Below are positions 31,986 through 40,773 of a stretch of 58,593 bases of DNA, piece by piece (position 1 is the stretch's first letter; every line of letters starts with the position of its first letter). The notes under the pieces are model-generated. The model did not search any database, was not told the origin of the DNA, and saw only the letters and a list, made by a program, of their open reading frames with translations. The position numbers and the translations under genes were made by a program. This stretch comes from JAWXUD01 sp044432945 (GTDB lineage: Bacteria; Cyanobacteriota; Vampirovibrionia; Gastranaerophilales; Gastranaerophilaceae), in assembly GCA_044432945.1 (NCBI GenBank), contig JAWXUD010000008.1, positions 1 to 58,593 on the forward strand. Reading direction: 5' to 3'.

Positions 31986-34749
31986 GACAATGAGAATAAA
32001 TGAACTAGCAAAAGAATTAGGAATGACTAGCAAAGAAGTCATAGACAAATTCGCACAAATTTCAATCACTTGCAAAGCTCATTCAAGTACAGTTAATGCC
32101 GAACAGGTTAGAAGACTGAAATCTTTTATTAAAAATGGTGGCAATACAGAAGCTAAAAAACCAAAGGCATTTGTTGTTAAAAAAGCAAAAGCTCCAGAAG
32201 TTGAAGTTGAAGTGAAAAAAATTGAACCAGAAACTATAGAAACACCAAAAGCACCAACTACAAAAATAGAAAATCAAAAAGTTGAAAAACCTGAAACGAA
32301 TAAAACAGAGCAGGTAGAAGCAACAAAACGCCCTGCTATAGAAGTTGTAAAACCGCAAAGTCGTTTAGAAATCGTTCGTAGAGCGCCACAAAAACCTGTT
32401 GGTCAAGATGGCAAACCTCGTACACCACTTGAGCGTAGAACGTTTAACAATGATGGCAATGATAGAAAATACCCGCCAAGAGGCCCTCGTGGCGAACAAG
32501 GTGACAGACCTCAATATCCTCGTGGCGAAAAACGTCCATACACACCTCGTGACGGACAAGCTCCTCGTGAAGGTGGTTATAGAGGTAACAACAACCAAGG
32601 TGGGCAAAGACCTTACACTCCAAGACCTGCTGGGCAACCATATAGCCCAAGACCTACGGGGCAACCGTACACTCCAAGACCTGCTGGGCAACCGTACAAA
32701 ACTAATAACAGACCTCAACAAGGAACTGGTGGTGATGCGAACGGATTTAAAAAACCTATCCAGCGTCACATAATTTCTCAAGAAGGTGCTAATACTGAAG
32801 GAAAAGCATTACCAAGAAAACGTGGACCAATCGATCCTAAGAAAAAAGGTAAAAATTTTAATTCTAAAAAAGAAGAACAAGAAAGAATTTCTTTAGAAAA
32901 AGCAGCAGCTCAAAAACATAAAAAAAGAACTCAAAGAGAAGAAATTGAAGAAGTAACCAAAATCGTAGTCAACAAAGCTATGACAATTAGCGAACTTTCA
33001 GTGAAAATCTTAAAATCACCTGCAGAAATCGTTAAATTCTTGATGCTTCAAGGTACAATGGCGACAGTTAACCAACTTATTGATGTCGATATTATCAAAA
33101 AAATCTGTGCTGAATACGAACTTGAGGTTTTAGATGAAGATTTAGATGCATTTTTAGAAGAAGAAATGGAAAAAGAACAAAAAAATAAAGTTTTAAGTGA
33201 AGTTGACAAGAAATTACTGAAACGCAGAGCTCCTGTTGTTAGCATAATGGGTCACGTTGATCACGGTAAAACTACATTACTTGATAGCATTCGTGCTTCT
33301 AAACACAAAATTGTTGCTACAGAGGTCGGTGGTATTACACAATCAATCGGTGCTTACACAGTGTTCTTAGAAGAAGACGCTCCTGAAAAGAAAATCGTAT
33401 TTGTTGATACTCCTGGTCACGAAGCGTTTACAGAAATGCGCGCACGTGGTGCAAAAGCTACTGATATCGCAATTTTAGTCGTAGCGGCAGATGACGGGAT
33501 TATGCCTCAAACAATTGAAGCTATTAACCACGCAAAAGCAGCTGAAGTTCCTATCATAGTAGCTGTTAACAAAATTGATAAACCTGGTGCAAACCCTGAT
33601 AAAATCTTACAACAATTAACAGAACACGGTCTTTTGTCTGAAGAATGGGGTGGAGATACTATCACTGTCAAAGTTTCAGCACTACAAGGTATCGGTATTG
33701 ATGAACTATTAGAATATATTTTATTAGTTGCTGACATGGAAGATTTGAAAGCAAACCCTAAAGCAGAAGCTTCTGGTGTTGTTATTGAAGCAAATCTTGA
33801 TAAAGGTAAAGGTCCTGTTGCAACATTATTAGTACAAAATGGTACTTTGCGTGTTGGAAACTGCATCGTTGTTGGAAACTGCTGTGGACGTGTTCGTGCA
33901 TTGTTATCGGATTCTGGAGAAAGAATTCAAAAAGCTGAACCTTCTACTCCTATCGAAATTTTAGGTTTGACAGAAGTCCCTCAAGCTGGCGATTATTTTG
34001 AAGTTGTTCAAAACGAAAAAGAAATGAAATCAATCGTTGATAAACGTAAAGAAAAAGAACGTTCTAAACGTCTTGGTGCAATGTTGCCTGCACATATTCG
34101 CCGTGAAGCGGTTGCGGGTGATGAGGATATTCCTCAATTGAATTTAATCATCAAAGCTAACACACACGGTTCTGCAGAAGCAGTTACTCAGGCGATTGCT
34201 GGCGTTGAATCAAAATTGATTAAAACAAAAATTATTCATGTCGGTGTTGGTAATATCTCAGAAGCTGACGTTATGTTAGCATCTGCTTCTAAAGCGTTAA
34301 TTTTAGGATTTACAGTCAAAGAAGATAACAAAGCGATTGTTGCTGCCGAAAAAGAAAGTGTAACTATTAAGAAATTTGATATCATCTATCAAATTCTTGA
34401 AGATGTTGAAAAAACTATGCTTGCGTTACTTGAACCTGAAACAAAAGAAGTTGAACTGGGTAAAGCTGAAATTCGTCAAGTATTCACTATCGGCAAAACG
34501 ACTAAAATTGCTGGTTGCTACGTCACTGAAGGCAAAATCGTCAGAAGCAAAGATGCAGTTCTATACCGTGATGGTGTAGAAATATTCCGTGGTGCTATCG
34601 ATCAATTGAAACGCTTTAAAGACGATGTAAAAGAAGTGGCTCAAGGTTTTGAGTGTGGTATTTCTTTTGCTAAATTTAACGATTTGCAAGAAGGCGATAT
34701 TATTGAAGTTTCAACAACTGAGCAAGTTGAACGTAAAAGTTTAGGTTAA
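31975..34749 (+). CDS. infB: Translation initiation factor IF-2
   Basis: IF-2 is the GTPase that brings fMet-tRNA to the 30S subunit. The 924-residue protein has an N-terminal IF2_N domain (MRINELAKELGMTSKEVIDK), a long basic, Pro/Arg/Gly-rich linker with tandem repeats (about 140-290), and a second IF2_N-like segment near 340. The G domain starts at about residue 425 (GHVDHGKTTLLD, DTPGHEAF, NKIDKP), and domains II-IV follow with the C-terminal initiator-tRNA-binding fold. GAAAGGA precedes the ATG. Overlap with ylxR suggests coupling. Confidence 0.97.
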   Translation: MSFETMRINELAKELGMTSKEVIDKFAQISITCKAHSSTVNAEQVRRLKSFIKNGGNTEAKKPKAFVVKKAKAPEVEVEVKKIEPETIETPKAPTTKIENQKVEKPETNKTEQVEATKRPAIEVVKPQSRLEIVRRAPQKPVGQDGKPRTPLERRTFNNDGNDRKYPPRGPRGEQGDRPQYPRGEKRPYTPRDGQAPREGGYRGNNNQGGQRPYTPRPAGQPYSPRPTGQPYTPRPAGQPYKTNNRPQQGTGGDANGFKKPIQRHIISQEGANTEGKALPRKRGPIDPKKKGKNFNSKKEEQERISLEKAAAQKHKKRTQREEIEEVTKIVVNKAMTISELSVKILKSPAEIVKFLMLQGTMATVNQLIDVDIIKKICAEYELEVLDEDLDAFLEEEMEKEQKNKVLSEVDKKLLKRRAPVVSIMGHVDHGKTTLLDSIRASKHKIVATEVGGITQSIGAYTVFLEEDAPEKKIVFVDTPGHEAFTEMRARGAKATDIAILVVAADDGIMPQTIEAINHAKAAEVPIIVAVNKIDKPGANPDKILQQLTEHGLLSEEWGGDTITVKVSALQGIGIDELLEYILLVADMEDLKANPKAEASGVVIEANLDKGKGPVATLLVQNGTLRVGNCIVVGNCCGRVRALLSDSGERIQKAEPSTPIEILGLTEVPQAGDYFEVVQNEKEMKSIVDKRKEKERSKRLGAMLPAHIRREAVAGDEDIPQLNLIIKANTHGSAEAVTQAIAGVESKLIKTKIIHVGVGNISEADVMLASASKALILGFTVKEDNKAIVAAEKESVTIKKFDIIYQILEDVEKTMLALLEPETKEVELGKAEIRQVFTIGKTTKIAGCYVTEGKIVRSKDAVLYRDGVEIFRGAIDQLKRFKDDVKEVAQGFECGISFAKFNDLQEGDIIEVSTTEQVERKSLG
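32611..32691. repeat. Three 27-bp tandem repeats in the infB linker
   Basis: Units at 32611-32637, 32638-32664 and 32665-32691 each encode PYxPRPxGQ. A fourth partial unit (CCGTAC) follows. The array sits in the disordered linker of IF-2, where length variation should be tolerated. Confidence 0.85.
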
Positions 34750-34760
34750 GGTAGGTAAAA

Positions 34761-35105
34761 ATGTCATTAAGAAATGAACGAGTAAGAAAAGAATTAATGA
34801 GAGATATTTCTGATATCCTAAGACGTGATGTTAGAGGTCTTGAAGGTGTTGTATCTATTCTTGATGTGGAAGTTTCACACGACAACGCTTATGCAAAAGT
34901 TATTTATAGCGTTTTAGGTTCTGATGAGCAAAAAGAAAAATCTAAGCATGTTATCGAAAAATCAACTTCTAAAATTAGATTTGAAGTCGGTAAAAGAATT
35001 CGTTTGAGATTGACACCAGAATTAAAATTTATATATAGTGATTCTATTGAACAAGGTGCTAGAATTCATGAATTATTAGAAAAAATTTCACGTGGTGAGT
35101 TATAA
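34761..35105 (+). CDS. rbfA: Ribosome-binding factor A
   Basis: RbfA is a small KH-fold factor needed for maturation of 16S rRNA in the 30S subunit. The 114-residue protein shows RNERVRKELMRDISDILRRDV, ISILDVEVSHDNAYAKV-like segments and a C-terminal LTPELKFIYSDSIEQGARIHELL, all typical. AAGGTAGG lies before the ATG, 11 nt after infB, and truB follows after 5 nt. The order infB-rbfA-truB is conserved across bacteria. Confidence 0.95.
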   Translation: MSLRNERVRKELMRDISDILRRDVRGLEGVVSILDVEVSHDNAYAKVIYSVLGSDEQKEKSKHVIEKSTSKIRFEVGKRIRLRLTPELKFIYSDSIEQGARIHELLEKISRGEL

Positions 35106-35110
35106 ATTAG

Positions 35111-35971
35111 ATGCTTGGATTTCTTAACGTTTATAAATCCAAAGGAATGACTTCTCATGATGTTGTTGCACGTCTGCGTAGAGTTACAAAAATAAAACAA
35201 ATAGGACATACTGGAACTCTAGATCCTTTTGCTGAAGGGGTTTTGCCTATTTGTATTTCTAAAGCCACTAGATTAATCGAGTATCTTGATGATGAGAAGG
35301 AATATTTAGCAACTATTCAATTTGGCTCAAGCACAACAACTTATGATCTTGAAGGTGAAATTGTTACCACTTTTGAAAAAAAAGTTGTTGAAAAAGATGT
35401 TATAAAAGGCTTAGAGGATTTTAGGGGTGAAATTAGTCAGCTTCCACCTATTTATTCAGCAATAAAAGTTAATGGCAAAAAGTTGTATGATTATGCCAGA
35501 AGTGGCGAAGAAGTTGAGATTAAACCTCGTGATGTCGTTATCGAAAAAATTGAATTGAGAAATTTTGATGAGATTAACCAAACAGCTGAAGTTTTAATAA
35601 AATGTTCAAAAGGGACTTATATCCGCTCTATCGTTCATGATTTAGGTCAAAATCTTGAGGTTGGTGGGCATCTGATTAAACTCGTTAGAACTCAAGCGGG
35701 GAAATTTTTTGTTGATAAATCAATTAATATCGATGAAATCAATGATGTCGAAACGGTTCTAAAAAATTTGATAAATCCTATAGAAATGCTTAATTTAGTA
35801 AGCATAAAAATCGATGAAAATGATTGCAAACTGATTAATAACGGCATGGCTATTGCAAACAAAAATAATGAAATCAAAGATGGCGATTTTGTAATTTTAG
35901 TTTATAATGAGAATATAAAAGCAGTTGGTTATGTTGAAAAATCTGTTATTAAAATGAAAAAAGTGTTTTAA
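35111..35971 (+). CDS. truB: tRNA pseudouridine(55) synthase
   Basis: TruB makes pseudouridine 55 in the T loop of tRNAs. The 286-residue protein has the family start GFLNVYKSKGMTSHDVVARL, the catalytic region KIKQIGHTGTLDPFAEGVLP with the active Asp in TLDPFA, then QLPPIYSAIKVNGKKLYDYAR, the CSKGTYIRSIVHDLG motif and a short C-terminal PUA-like tail. It follows rbfA after 5 nt. Together with trmFO at 23.5 kb the window encodes two T-loop modification enzymes. Confidence 0.96.
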   Translation: MLGFLNVYKSKGMTSHDVVARLRRVTKIKQIGHTGTLDPFAEGVLPICISKATRLIEYLDDEKEYLATIQFGSSTTTYDLEGEIVTTFEKKVVEKDVIKGLEDFRGEISQLPPIYSAIKVNGKKLYDYARSGEEVEIKPRDVVIEKIELRNFDEINQTAEVLIKCSKGTYIRSIVHDLGQNLEVGGHLIKLVRTQAGKFFVDKSINIDEINDVETVLKNLINPIEMLNLVSIKIDENDCKLINNGMAIANKNNEIKDGDFVILVYNENIKAVGYVEKSVIKMKKVF

Positions 35972-35974
35972 TTT

Positions 35975-36823
35975 ATGAAAAAAAAGTGTTTATTAATATT
36001 AGCTAGTATAATTTTATTATCAAATCTGGCACAGGCACAATCCTGTGACTACACTTGCAAATCACCAGTTGATTTGTCTAGTAAAGCAATGCAGATTTTT
36101 AGCATCATTACTGGACAAAATTTCGTTTCTGAAAAAGTTTTTGAACAAATTATCAAAAAAAGTATTGCAAAAAAAATTGATGGTGATTTTGACGTAAATC
36201 TTGATGGATACAGTTTTACTGATTTGAAAAACGGGAAATTTAAGTCTTTAAAAATAATGGGAGAAAGCGTAAACATTAAGAGGATTTATTTTTCAGCAGT
36301 TAAGCTTCAAACGATTTGTGATTACAACTACATAGATTTTAACAATTCTGAATTTGAGGTTAAAGAAGACTTACCAGCAAATTTTTCATTGATGATGAGT
36401 GAGCAAGATTTGAATAAAACGATGTTATCAACTGATTATCAAAAATTGCTAAAAGAACTGAACCTTTTTGGCAGTAGCTTGAATTTATTTGAAATAACTT
36501 CATCAACGGTGAAAATTAGCGAAAATAAAATTGATTATATTTTAGAAATCAAAATGCCATTTATAGGTGGTAAACAAAGAGTTATTATTTCTGCCGATTT
36601 GAAGGTTGAAAATGGCGAAATCAAATTTGTTAACGCTGAATTTAACACAAATTTTTTGAAGATAAACTTGAATAATATCACCGAAATGCTAAATTATATT
36701 AACCCGCTTGCCTTTTCTATAAATATGTTAGAGAATAATAAAGTTAACATAAATACTTCTGATATAATATTGAACGAGGGTAAAATTTATGTTAATGGAA
36801 AAGTTATTGTTCTAAAAAATTAA
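35975..36823 (+). CDS. Exported DUF2993 (LmeA-like) phospholipid-binding protein
   Basis: The 282-residue precursor has a clear signal peptide (KKK, a hydrophobic stretch LLILASIILLSNLA, cleavage after AQA). The mature part starts near QSCDYTC and has the beta-rich repeats and FxVxxxDL-type pattern of DUF2993, found in cyanobacteria and actinobacteria (LmeA). It includes GYSFTDLKNGKFKSLKI, NFSLMMSEQDLN, INLNNITEMLNYINPL and a C-terminal GKIYVNGKVIV. These proteins are thought to bind lipids at the membrane or periplasm. It begins 3 nt after truB, so it shares the operon. The family call is moderately firm; the role is inferred. Confidence 0.72.
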   Translation: MKKKCLLILASIILLSNLAQAQSCDYTCKSPVDLSSKAMQIFSIITGQNFVSEKVFEQIIKKSIAKKIDGDFDVNLDGYSFTDLKNGKFKSLKIMGESVNIKRIYFSAVKLQTICDYNYIDFNNSEFEVKEDLPANFSLMMSEQDLNKTMLSTDYQKLLKELNLFGSSLNLFEITSSTVKISENKIDYILEIKMPFIGGKQRVIISADLKVENGEIKFVNAEFNTNFLKINLNNITEMLNYINPLAFSINMLENNKVNINTSDIILNEGKIYVNGKVIVLKN

Positions 36824-36832
36824 GAGGATTTT

Positions 36833-37420
36833 ATGAGTAATAAAGAAAAAAAAAATTTATTAATAATCGCAATTATAATGCTATCTATCTGCCTATTATT
36901 AGGTAATAAACTTTTGAATAATAACGAAAAGCAAATTGAGATTTTACCAATTGAAGAAGTTATAATCCCTGCTGAAGAAGATATTTCAGAAAAAACATCT
37001 GATATAACTTTATTTTTTATAGGTCAAAATCAAAATGGCGATGATGTTTACAAAACAGTTACACGCAATTACAGAGAAGATTTGGGGATTTCAAAACTGC
37101 AATTTACTCTTCAATCTCTAATCAATGGACCTACTTATTATGAAAAAACACAAAATGTATATTCAGAAATTCCAACTAATACAAATATTATCAGTGTATA
37201 TGAACAACCTCACAAAATTGTAATAGACTTAGATTTTACATTTGAAGCTGGTGGCGGTACTGATAGCACTTATAAAAGGCTTTTTCAACTAATTAAAACA
37301 ATGAAAGCGAACACTAATATTCCTGTATTTTTATATATTGAGGGTCAGCAAGCTGAAGTTATTGGTGGCGAAGGAATAATGATTACTCAACCATTAGATG
37401 AAAATTCTTTAGGCGGATAG
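36833..37420 (+). CDS. Membrane-anchored GerMN-domain protein
   Basis: This 195-residue protein has a positively charged N-terminus and one membrane anchor (residues about 9-27). An acidic linker follows, and then a GerMN domain: ITLFFIGQNQNGDDVYKTVTR, LQFTLQSLINGP, SVYEQPHKIVIDLDFTFEAGG and a C-terminal YIEGQQAEVIG. GerMN domains occur in spore germination GerM and in cell-wall-associated proteins of many non-sporulating bacteria and cyanobacteria. AGAGGA precedes the ATG. It follows the DUF2993 gene by 9 nt. Confidence 0.82.
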   Translation: MSNKEKKNLLIIAIIMLSICLLLGNKLLNNNEKQIEILPIEEVIIPAEEDISEKTSDITLFFIGQNQNGDDVYKTVTRNYREDLGISKLQFTLQSLINGPTYYEKTQNVYSEIPTNTNIISVYEQPHKIVIDLDFTFEAGGGTDSTYKRLFQLIKTMKANTNIPVFLYIEGQQAEVIGGEGIMITQPLDENSLGG

Positions 37421-37424
37421 ATTA

Positions 37425-37691
37425 ATGATAAAAGATTTAGATTATTATATTAATTTGAATTGGACGCTCATTCAAGGTCAAGATTTGGATTTTGAAGGGC
37501 ATATTTATTATTATATCGAAATCAAAGAATTACCTAGTTTTATTTTTACAGCAAAAACCCCTGAATTAGCGTTGGCGAATTACAAAACACAACTAGGTTG
37601 GGCATTGTCTGTTATGATTGAAAAAAATGCTAAAATCATTGAACCAGAAGAATTTAAAGAAGAAATTGATTGGGAAAAACTTTGCCCATAA
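37425..37691 (+). CDS. HicB-like small protein, orphan
   Basis: This 88-residue protein has the fold pattern of a HicB antitoxin N-terminal domain: YYYIEIKELPSFIFTAKTPELAL, then ANYKTQLGWALSVMIEKN and AKIIEPEEF. HicB normally partners a HicA mRNA-cleaving toxin, but no HicA gene is adjacent and there is no C-terminal DNA-binding domain. It starts 4 nt after the GerMN gene stop and is the last gene of the operon. It may be a domesticated HicB-like domain. Confidence 0.55.
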   Translation: MIKDLDYYINLNWTLIQGQDLDFEGHIYYYIEIKELPSFIFTAKTPELALANYKTQLGWALSVMIEKNAKIIEPEEFKEEIDWEKLCP

Positions 37692-37716
37692 TTAAAAAAC
37701 TTTTCAAAAATCTTTT

Positions 37717-38874
37717 TTAGTTTTTCAGAACCTCTGCATATTGCGGGTTCACGGCAAGCCATTTATATGACTCTTTTTCTTCCTCAATTGGAGTGTCTAA
37801 AACGAATGTCCCACCATTATTTCCAGAAACCATCAAAATAAATCCATCATCTTTTAATTTATGCAAAGCCGTACGAATAGTATATGTGCTATATCCTAAT
37901 TCTTTTGATAATTCTTTCACTGATGGCAATTTTGTACCTGGTGGATAACTCTCATTGATAATCTTTTTAATATATTTTTCAACTTTTTCATGACGATACA
38001 TCGCAACATCTTGTGCTGAGGCAAAAATATCATATTCTTTACCTGATGCATTTTTTTGCGATGGCTTACACAATACATAAGCCCCCATGCAACCCCTTTT
38101 ATACGCAATTATATTGTCTTCAATCAATTTATCATACGCATATTTTATTGAAACTGTATTACAACTGAATTTGTTAATAAAATAAATACGTGATGGCAAA
38201 TTCTCACCAGTAGAATAATTCATCTCAACATATTCTTTCAACTGCTCTAAAACTTTTTCATTTATAATTTCAATATTTTTGCTATCATGCTTTTCTATTT
38301 TTGAAAAATCAATTGAAGTAATAACCCAACTATATTCTTTTTTATTCTTAAATTTACGAGTGACAAAACCCTCAACCATCAAATAAGATAAAACGCTTCT
38401 AACATTACCTTCATTAATCTCCATATAATTAGACAAAATTTTTGTACTAGGCAACAAATCTCCAACCACAAGATTATTCTCTAATATCAACTCTTTAACC
38501 TTAATTATTGCAACATGATTTTTTAAATGCCTTTTAGTATTAGACAAATCCATATTATCTGACGTATTAATAACATTGCCAAATCTCGCAACATTAGTTA
38601 AATAACCCAAGTTGCAAATGTTTCGAATACAGACCTGAATTGTACTTTTAGAAACCCCTAAAAGCTTTGCTATATCATCAACAGGAGGCAATAAAGTATT
38701 TTTCTTAAACCTATTTTGCTCCAGCCCCTTTTTAACAAAATCAATTATTAATCCAGAAATTGTTTCAATTAATGGTTCATTTTTATTTTTAATAATAGGC
38801 AACTGCAAGTTCATATCTTCGATTGATAATTTATTAAATTCATTCTTTTTAGCAAATAGATTTATGTAATTCAT
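37717..38874 (-). CDS. Regulator with four tandem GntR-type winged helices
   Basis: This 385-residue protein appears to consist of four consecutive winged-helix domains of GntR type, at about residues 35-102, 116-186, 203-269 and 294-360. Each has the pattern G..LP(S/P)...(L/I)(S/A)...(G/E/C)....T(I/V)......L...G(Y/F/I)(I/V/L). Clear examples are GTKLPSVKELSKELGYSTYTI (fourth) and NTLLPPVDDIAKLLGVSKST (first). No effector-binding FCD, UTRA or aminotransferase domain is seen. AAAGAGGAAAA before ATG 38874 supports the start. It lies alone between convergent genes, so its targets are unknown. Confidence 0.75.
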   Translation of the reverse strand: MNYINLFAKKNEFNKLSIEDMNLQLPIIKNKNEPLIETISGLIIDFVKKGLEQNRFKKNTLLPPVDDIAKLLGVSKSTIQVCIRNICNLGYLTNVARFGNVINTSDNMDLSNTKRHLKNHVAIIKVKELILENNLVVGDLLPSTKILSNYMEINEGNVRSVLSYLMVEGFVTRKFKNKKEYSWVITSIDFSKIEKHDSKNIEIINEKVLEQLKEYVEMNYSTGENLPSRIYFINKFSCNTVSIKYAYDKLIEDNIIAYKRGCMGAYVLCKPSQKNASGKEYDIFASAQDVAMYRHEKVEKYIKKIINESYPPGTKLPSVKELSKELGYSTYTIRTALHKLKDDGFILMVSGNNGGTFVLDTPIEEEKESYKWLAVNPQYAEVLKN

Positions 38875-38969
38875 TTTTTCCTCTTTCACAATTATACATT
38901 ATTTTAAAAGATATATCAAATCTTTTTTTGCTAGTTTGTAAATGAATGTAAATCTAAAAAGCCAAAAAA

Positions 38970-38985
38970 CTCGAATTGCTTCGAG
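38970..38985 (-). terminator. Terminator of the ribbon-helix-helix gene
   Basis: CTCGAA (38970-38975) and TTCGAG (38980-38985) form a stem with a 4-nt loop. On the minus strand it is followed by TTTTTT. Confidence 0.7.
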
Positions 38986-39021
38986 CCTTGACGCTATTTA
39001 TATACTAAATATATAAAAATC

Positions 39022-39210
39022 TTATTCCAATAAGGATTCAAGCAAATTCGCATTTTCTGACGCAGTTGCTGATTCACGAACTTTTTGTTTGTGAATGTAA
39101 GTTCTTAGAGCTTCTCTAATAAGCTCACTTCTAGAGCGATTTTCACCATCTGCAACCTGATCGATTTTGCTTAAAAATTCTTCGGGCATTGAAATTAATA
39201 CTCGTGCCAT
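39022..39210 (-). CDS. CopG-type ribbon-helix-helix protein
   Basis: This 62-residue protein starts MARVLISMPEEFLSKIDQVA and continues with NRSRSELIREALRTYI, the strand-helix-helix pattern of CopG/MetJ-type DNA-binding proteins. The C-terminal 15 residues are a short acidic tail. An AAAGGAGA ribosome-binding site precedes the ATG. No toxin gene is adjacent, so it is more likely an autoregulated transcription factor than an antitoxin. It is divergent from pyrH. Confidence 0.82.
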   Translation of the reverse strand: MARVLISMPEEFLSKIDQVADGENRSRSELIREALRTYIHKQKVRESATASENANLLESLLE

Positions 39211-39443
39211 ATATTCTCCTTTAAAAATTGATATCCAGTCCTTATATACTTATAAAAACAAATAATCAAAAAAAAGTGCTAATTTATATTTAAAAAATAT
39301 ATACTTTTTTCAAAATAAAGTGTGTTATATTGATTTTAGAGCGTTTAAAGTGGTTTACAAAAGTTTACACAAAGCCGATTTATTTGTCATTTTTTGCTTT
39401 ACTTGTACAAGTTTTTCAGATAAAATATAAAAAAGAGGTGCTA

Positions 39444-40169
39444 ATGGAAAAAGAATTGAAATATAACCGAATTTTATTAAAAATTAGTGGAGAAGCTTTA
39501 TTAGGAGAACAACAATTTGGGATCGATCAATATCCTGTCAAAAGGATTTGTGAAGAGATTAAATCCGCTAAAGACTTAGGTGCAGAAATTGCAGTTGTAG
39601 TCGGCGGTGGCAACATATTTCGTGGAGTAAAAAATAGTGCCAAGCTAGGTATGGATCAAGCTTCTGGCGATTACGTAGGAATGCTTGCAACGGTTATGAA
39701 TGCGATTGCTATTCAAAGTTGTTTAAACCAAATGAATATTCCTTGTCGTATTCAAAGTGCGATTGCAATGAACCAAATTGCAGAACCTTATATTCGTTAT
39801 CGTGCTATTCGACATCTTGAAAAAGGCCGTGTCGTAATATTTGCGGCTGGAACTGGAAACCCATTTTTCACAACAGATACAGCGTCAGCTCTAAGAGCCT
39901 CTGAGATTAACGCAGAAGCTATGTTGATGGCTAAAAACGGAGTCGATGGCGTTTATAACGATGACCCAAGAATAAATAAAAATGCAACCAAGTTAGAAAA
40001 TATCACTTATGATGACATTATTAAAAATGGGCTGAAAGTCATGGATACTGCGGCATGTGATTTGTGCAAACAAAACAATATTCCAATTGTTGTTTTTGAT
40101 TTTGATGCAAAGGGTGGTATAAAAAATATACTTAATGGCGATAAAGTCGGCACATATATTAGCAAATAG
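39444..40169 (+). CDS. pyrH: UMP kinase
   Basis: PyrH phosphorylates UMP to UDP. The 241-residue hexameric-type kinase shows YNRILLKISGEALLGEQQFGID, VVVGGGNIFRG, the DYVGMLATVMNA motif, IFAAGTGNPFFTTDTASALRA and NGVDGVYNDDPR. The frame is open upstream to 39330, but AAGAGGTG precedes ATG 39444, which fits the family start. It heads the operon pyrH-frr-cdsA-rnc-rpe. The usual upstream rpsB and tsf are absent. Confidence 0.96.
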   Translation: MEKELKYNRILLKISGEALLGEQQFGIDQYPVKRICEEIKSAKDLGAEIAVVVGGGNIFRGVKNSAKLGMDQASGDYVGMLATVMNAIAIQSCLNQMNIPCRIQSAIAMNQIAEPYIRYRAIRHLEKGRVVIFAAGTGNPFFTTDTASALRASEINAEAMLMAKNGVDGVYNDDPRINKNATKLENITYDDIIKNGLKVMDTAACDLCKQNNIPIVVFDFDAKGGIKNILNGDKVGTYISK

Positions 40170-40206
40170 AATTTAACAGAGAAATTATAAAGAAAGAGGT
40201 AAAAAA

Positions 40207-40773
40207 ATGTCAGAAGCTTTAGAAGAATTATTTTTATTAGGTGAAGAAAAAATGGAAAAAGCGATTAACCAATTGAAAAAAGAATTTGGTTCAGTTCGCT
40301 CAGGTCGTGCTAATCCTTTAATTTTAGACCGTGTTTTAGTTGACTATTATGGTGTCCCTACTCAACTTCGCCAAATGTCACAAGTAAACGTTCAAGATGG
40401 TACAACTCTTGTAATCACACCTTATGACAAAACTATTTTAAAAGAAATTGAAAAAGCAATCATCAAAGCTGACATTGGCGTAACTCCAAACAGTGATGGT
40501 ATTTGCATCAGATTGACATTCCCTGCATTGACAGAAGAAAGAAGAAAAGAAATCGTTAAAGATGTTAAAAAAATGGGCGAAGAAGCTAAAGTCGCTATCA
40601 GAAACATTCGCCGTGACATGACAGATGATTTAAAAAAGGCTGAAAAAGCTGATAATCTTTCTGAAGATATGGTTAAAGATAACCAAGACAAAATTCAAAA
40701 AATTACCGATAAATACACTGCTATAGTTGATTCAACTGTTGCGGACAAAGAAAAAGAGGTTTTAACTGTATAA
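40207..40773 (+). CDS. frr: Ribosome recycling factor
   Basis: RRF splits post-termination ribosomes together with EF-G. The 188-residue protein has the family motifs GSVRSGRANPLILDRVLVDYYG, LRQMSQVNVQDGTTLVI, GVTPNSDGICIRLTFPALTEERR and RNIRRDMTDDLKK. AAAGAGGT lies 6-7 nt before the ATG. Its stop overlaps the next start as TAATG. pyrH-frr order is conserved in most bacteria. Confidence 0.97.
   Translation: MSEALEELFLLGEEKMEKAINQLKKEFGSVRSGRANPLILDRVLVDYYGVPTQLRQMSQVNVQDGTTLVITPYDKTILKEIEKAIIKADIGVTPNSDGICIRLTFPALTEERRKEIVKDVKKMGEEAKVAIRNIRRDMTDDLKKAEKADNLSEDMVKDNQDKIQKITDKYTAIVDSTVADKEKEVLTV

Noticed and set aside
32083..32781. Long antisense frames within infB
   Set aside because: They mirror the repetitive, biased codons of the IF-2 linker and have no start signals or similarity.
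37425..39210. Toxin-antitoxin modules (HicB-like gene and ribbon-helix-helix gene)
   Set aside because: Neither has an adjacent toxin gene (no HicA or RelE/ParE-type frame), so they are called as orphan proteins.
39330..39443. N-terminal extension of PyrH
   Set aside because: The frame is open, but the family start and a clear AAGAGGTG site are at 39444. The upstream part is likely untranslated.
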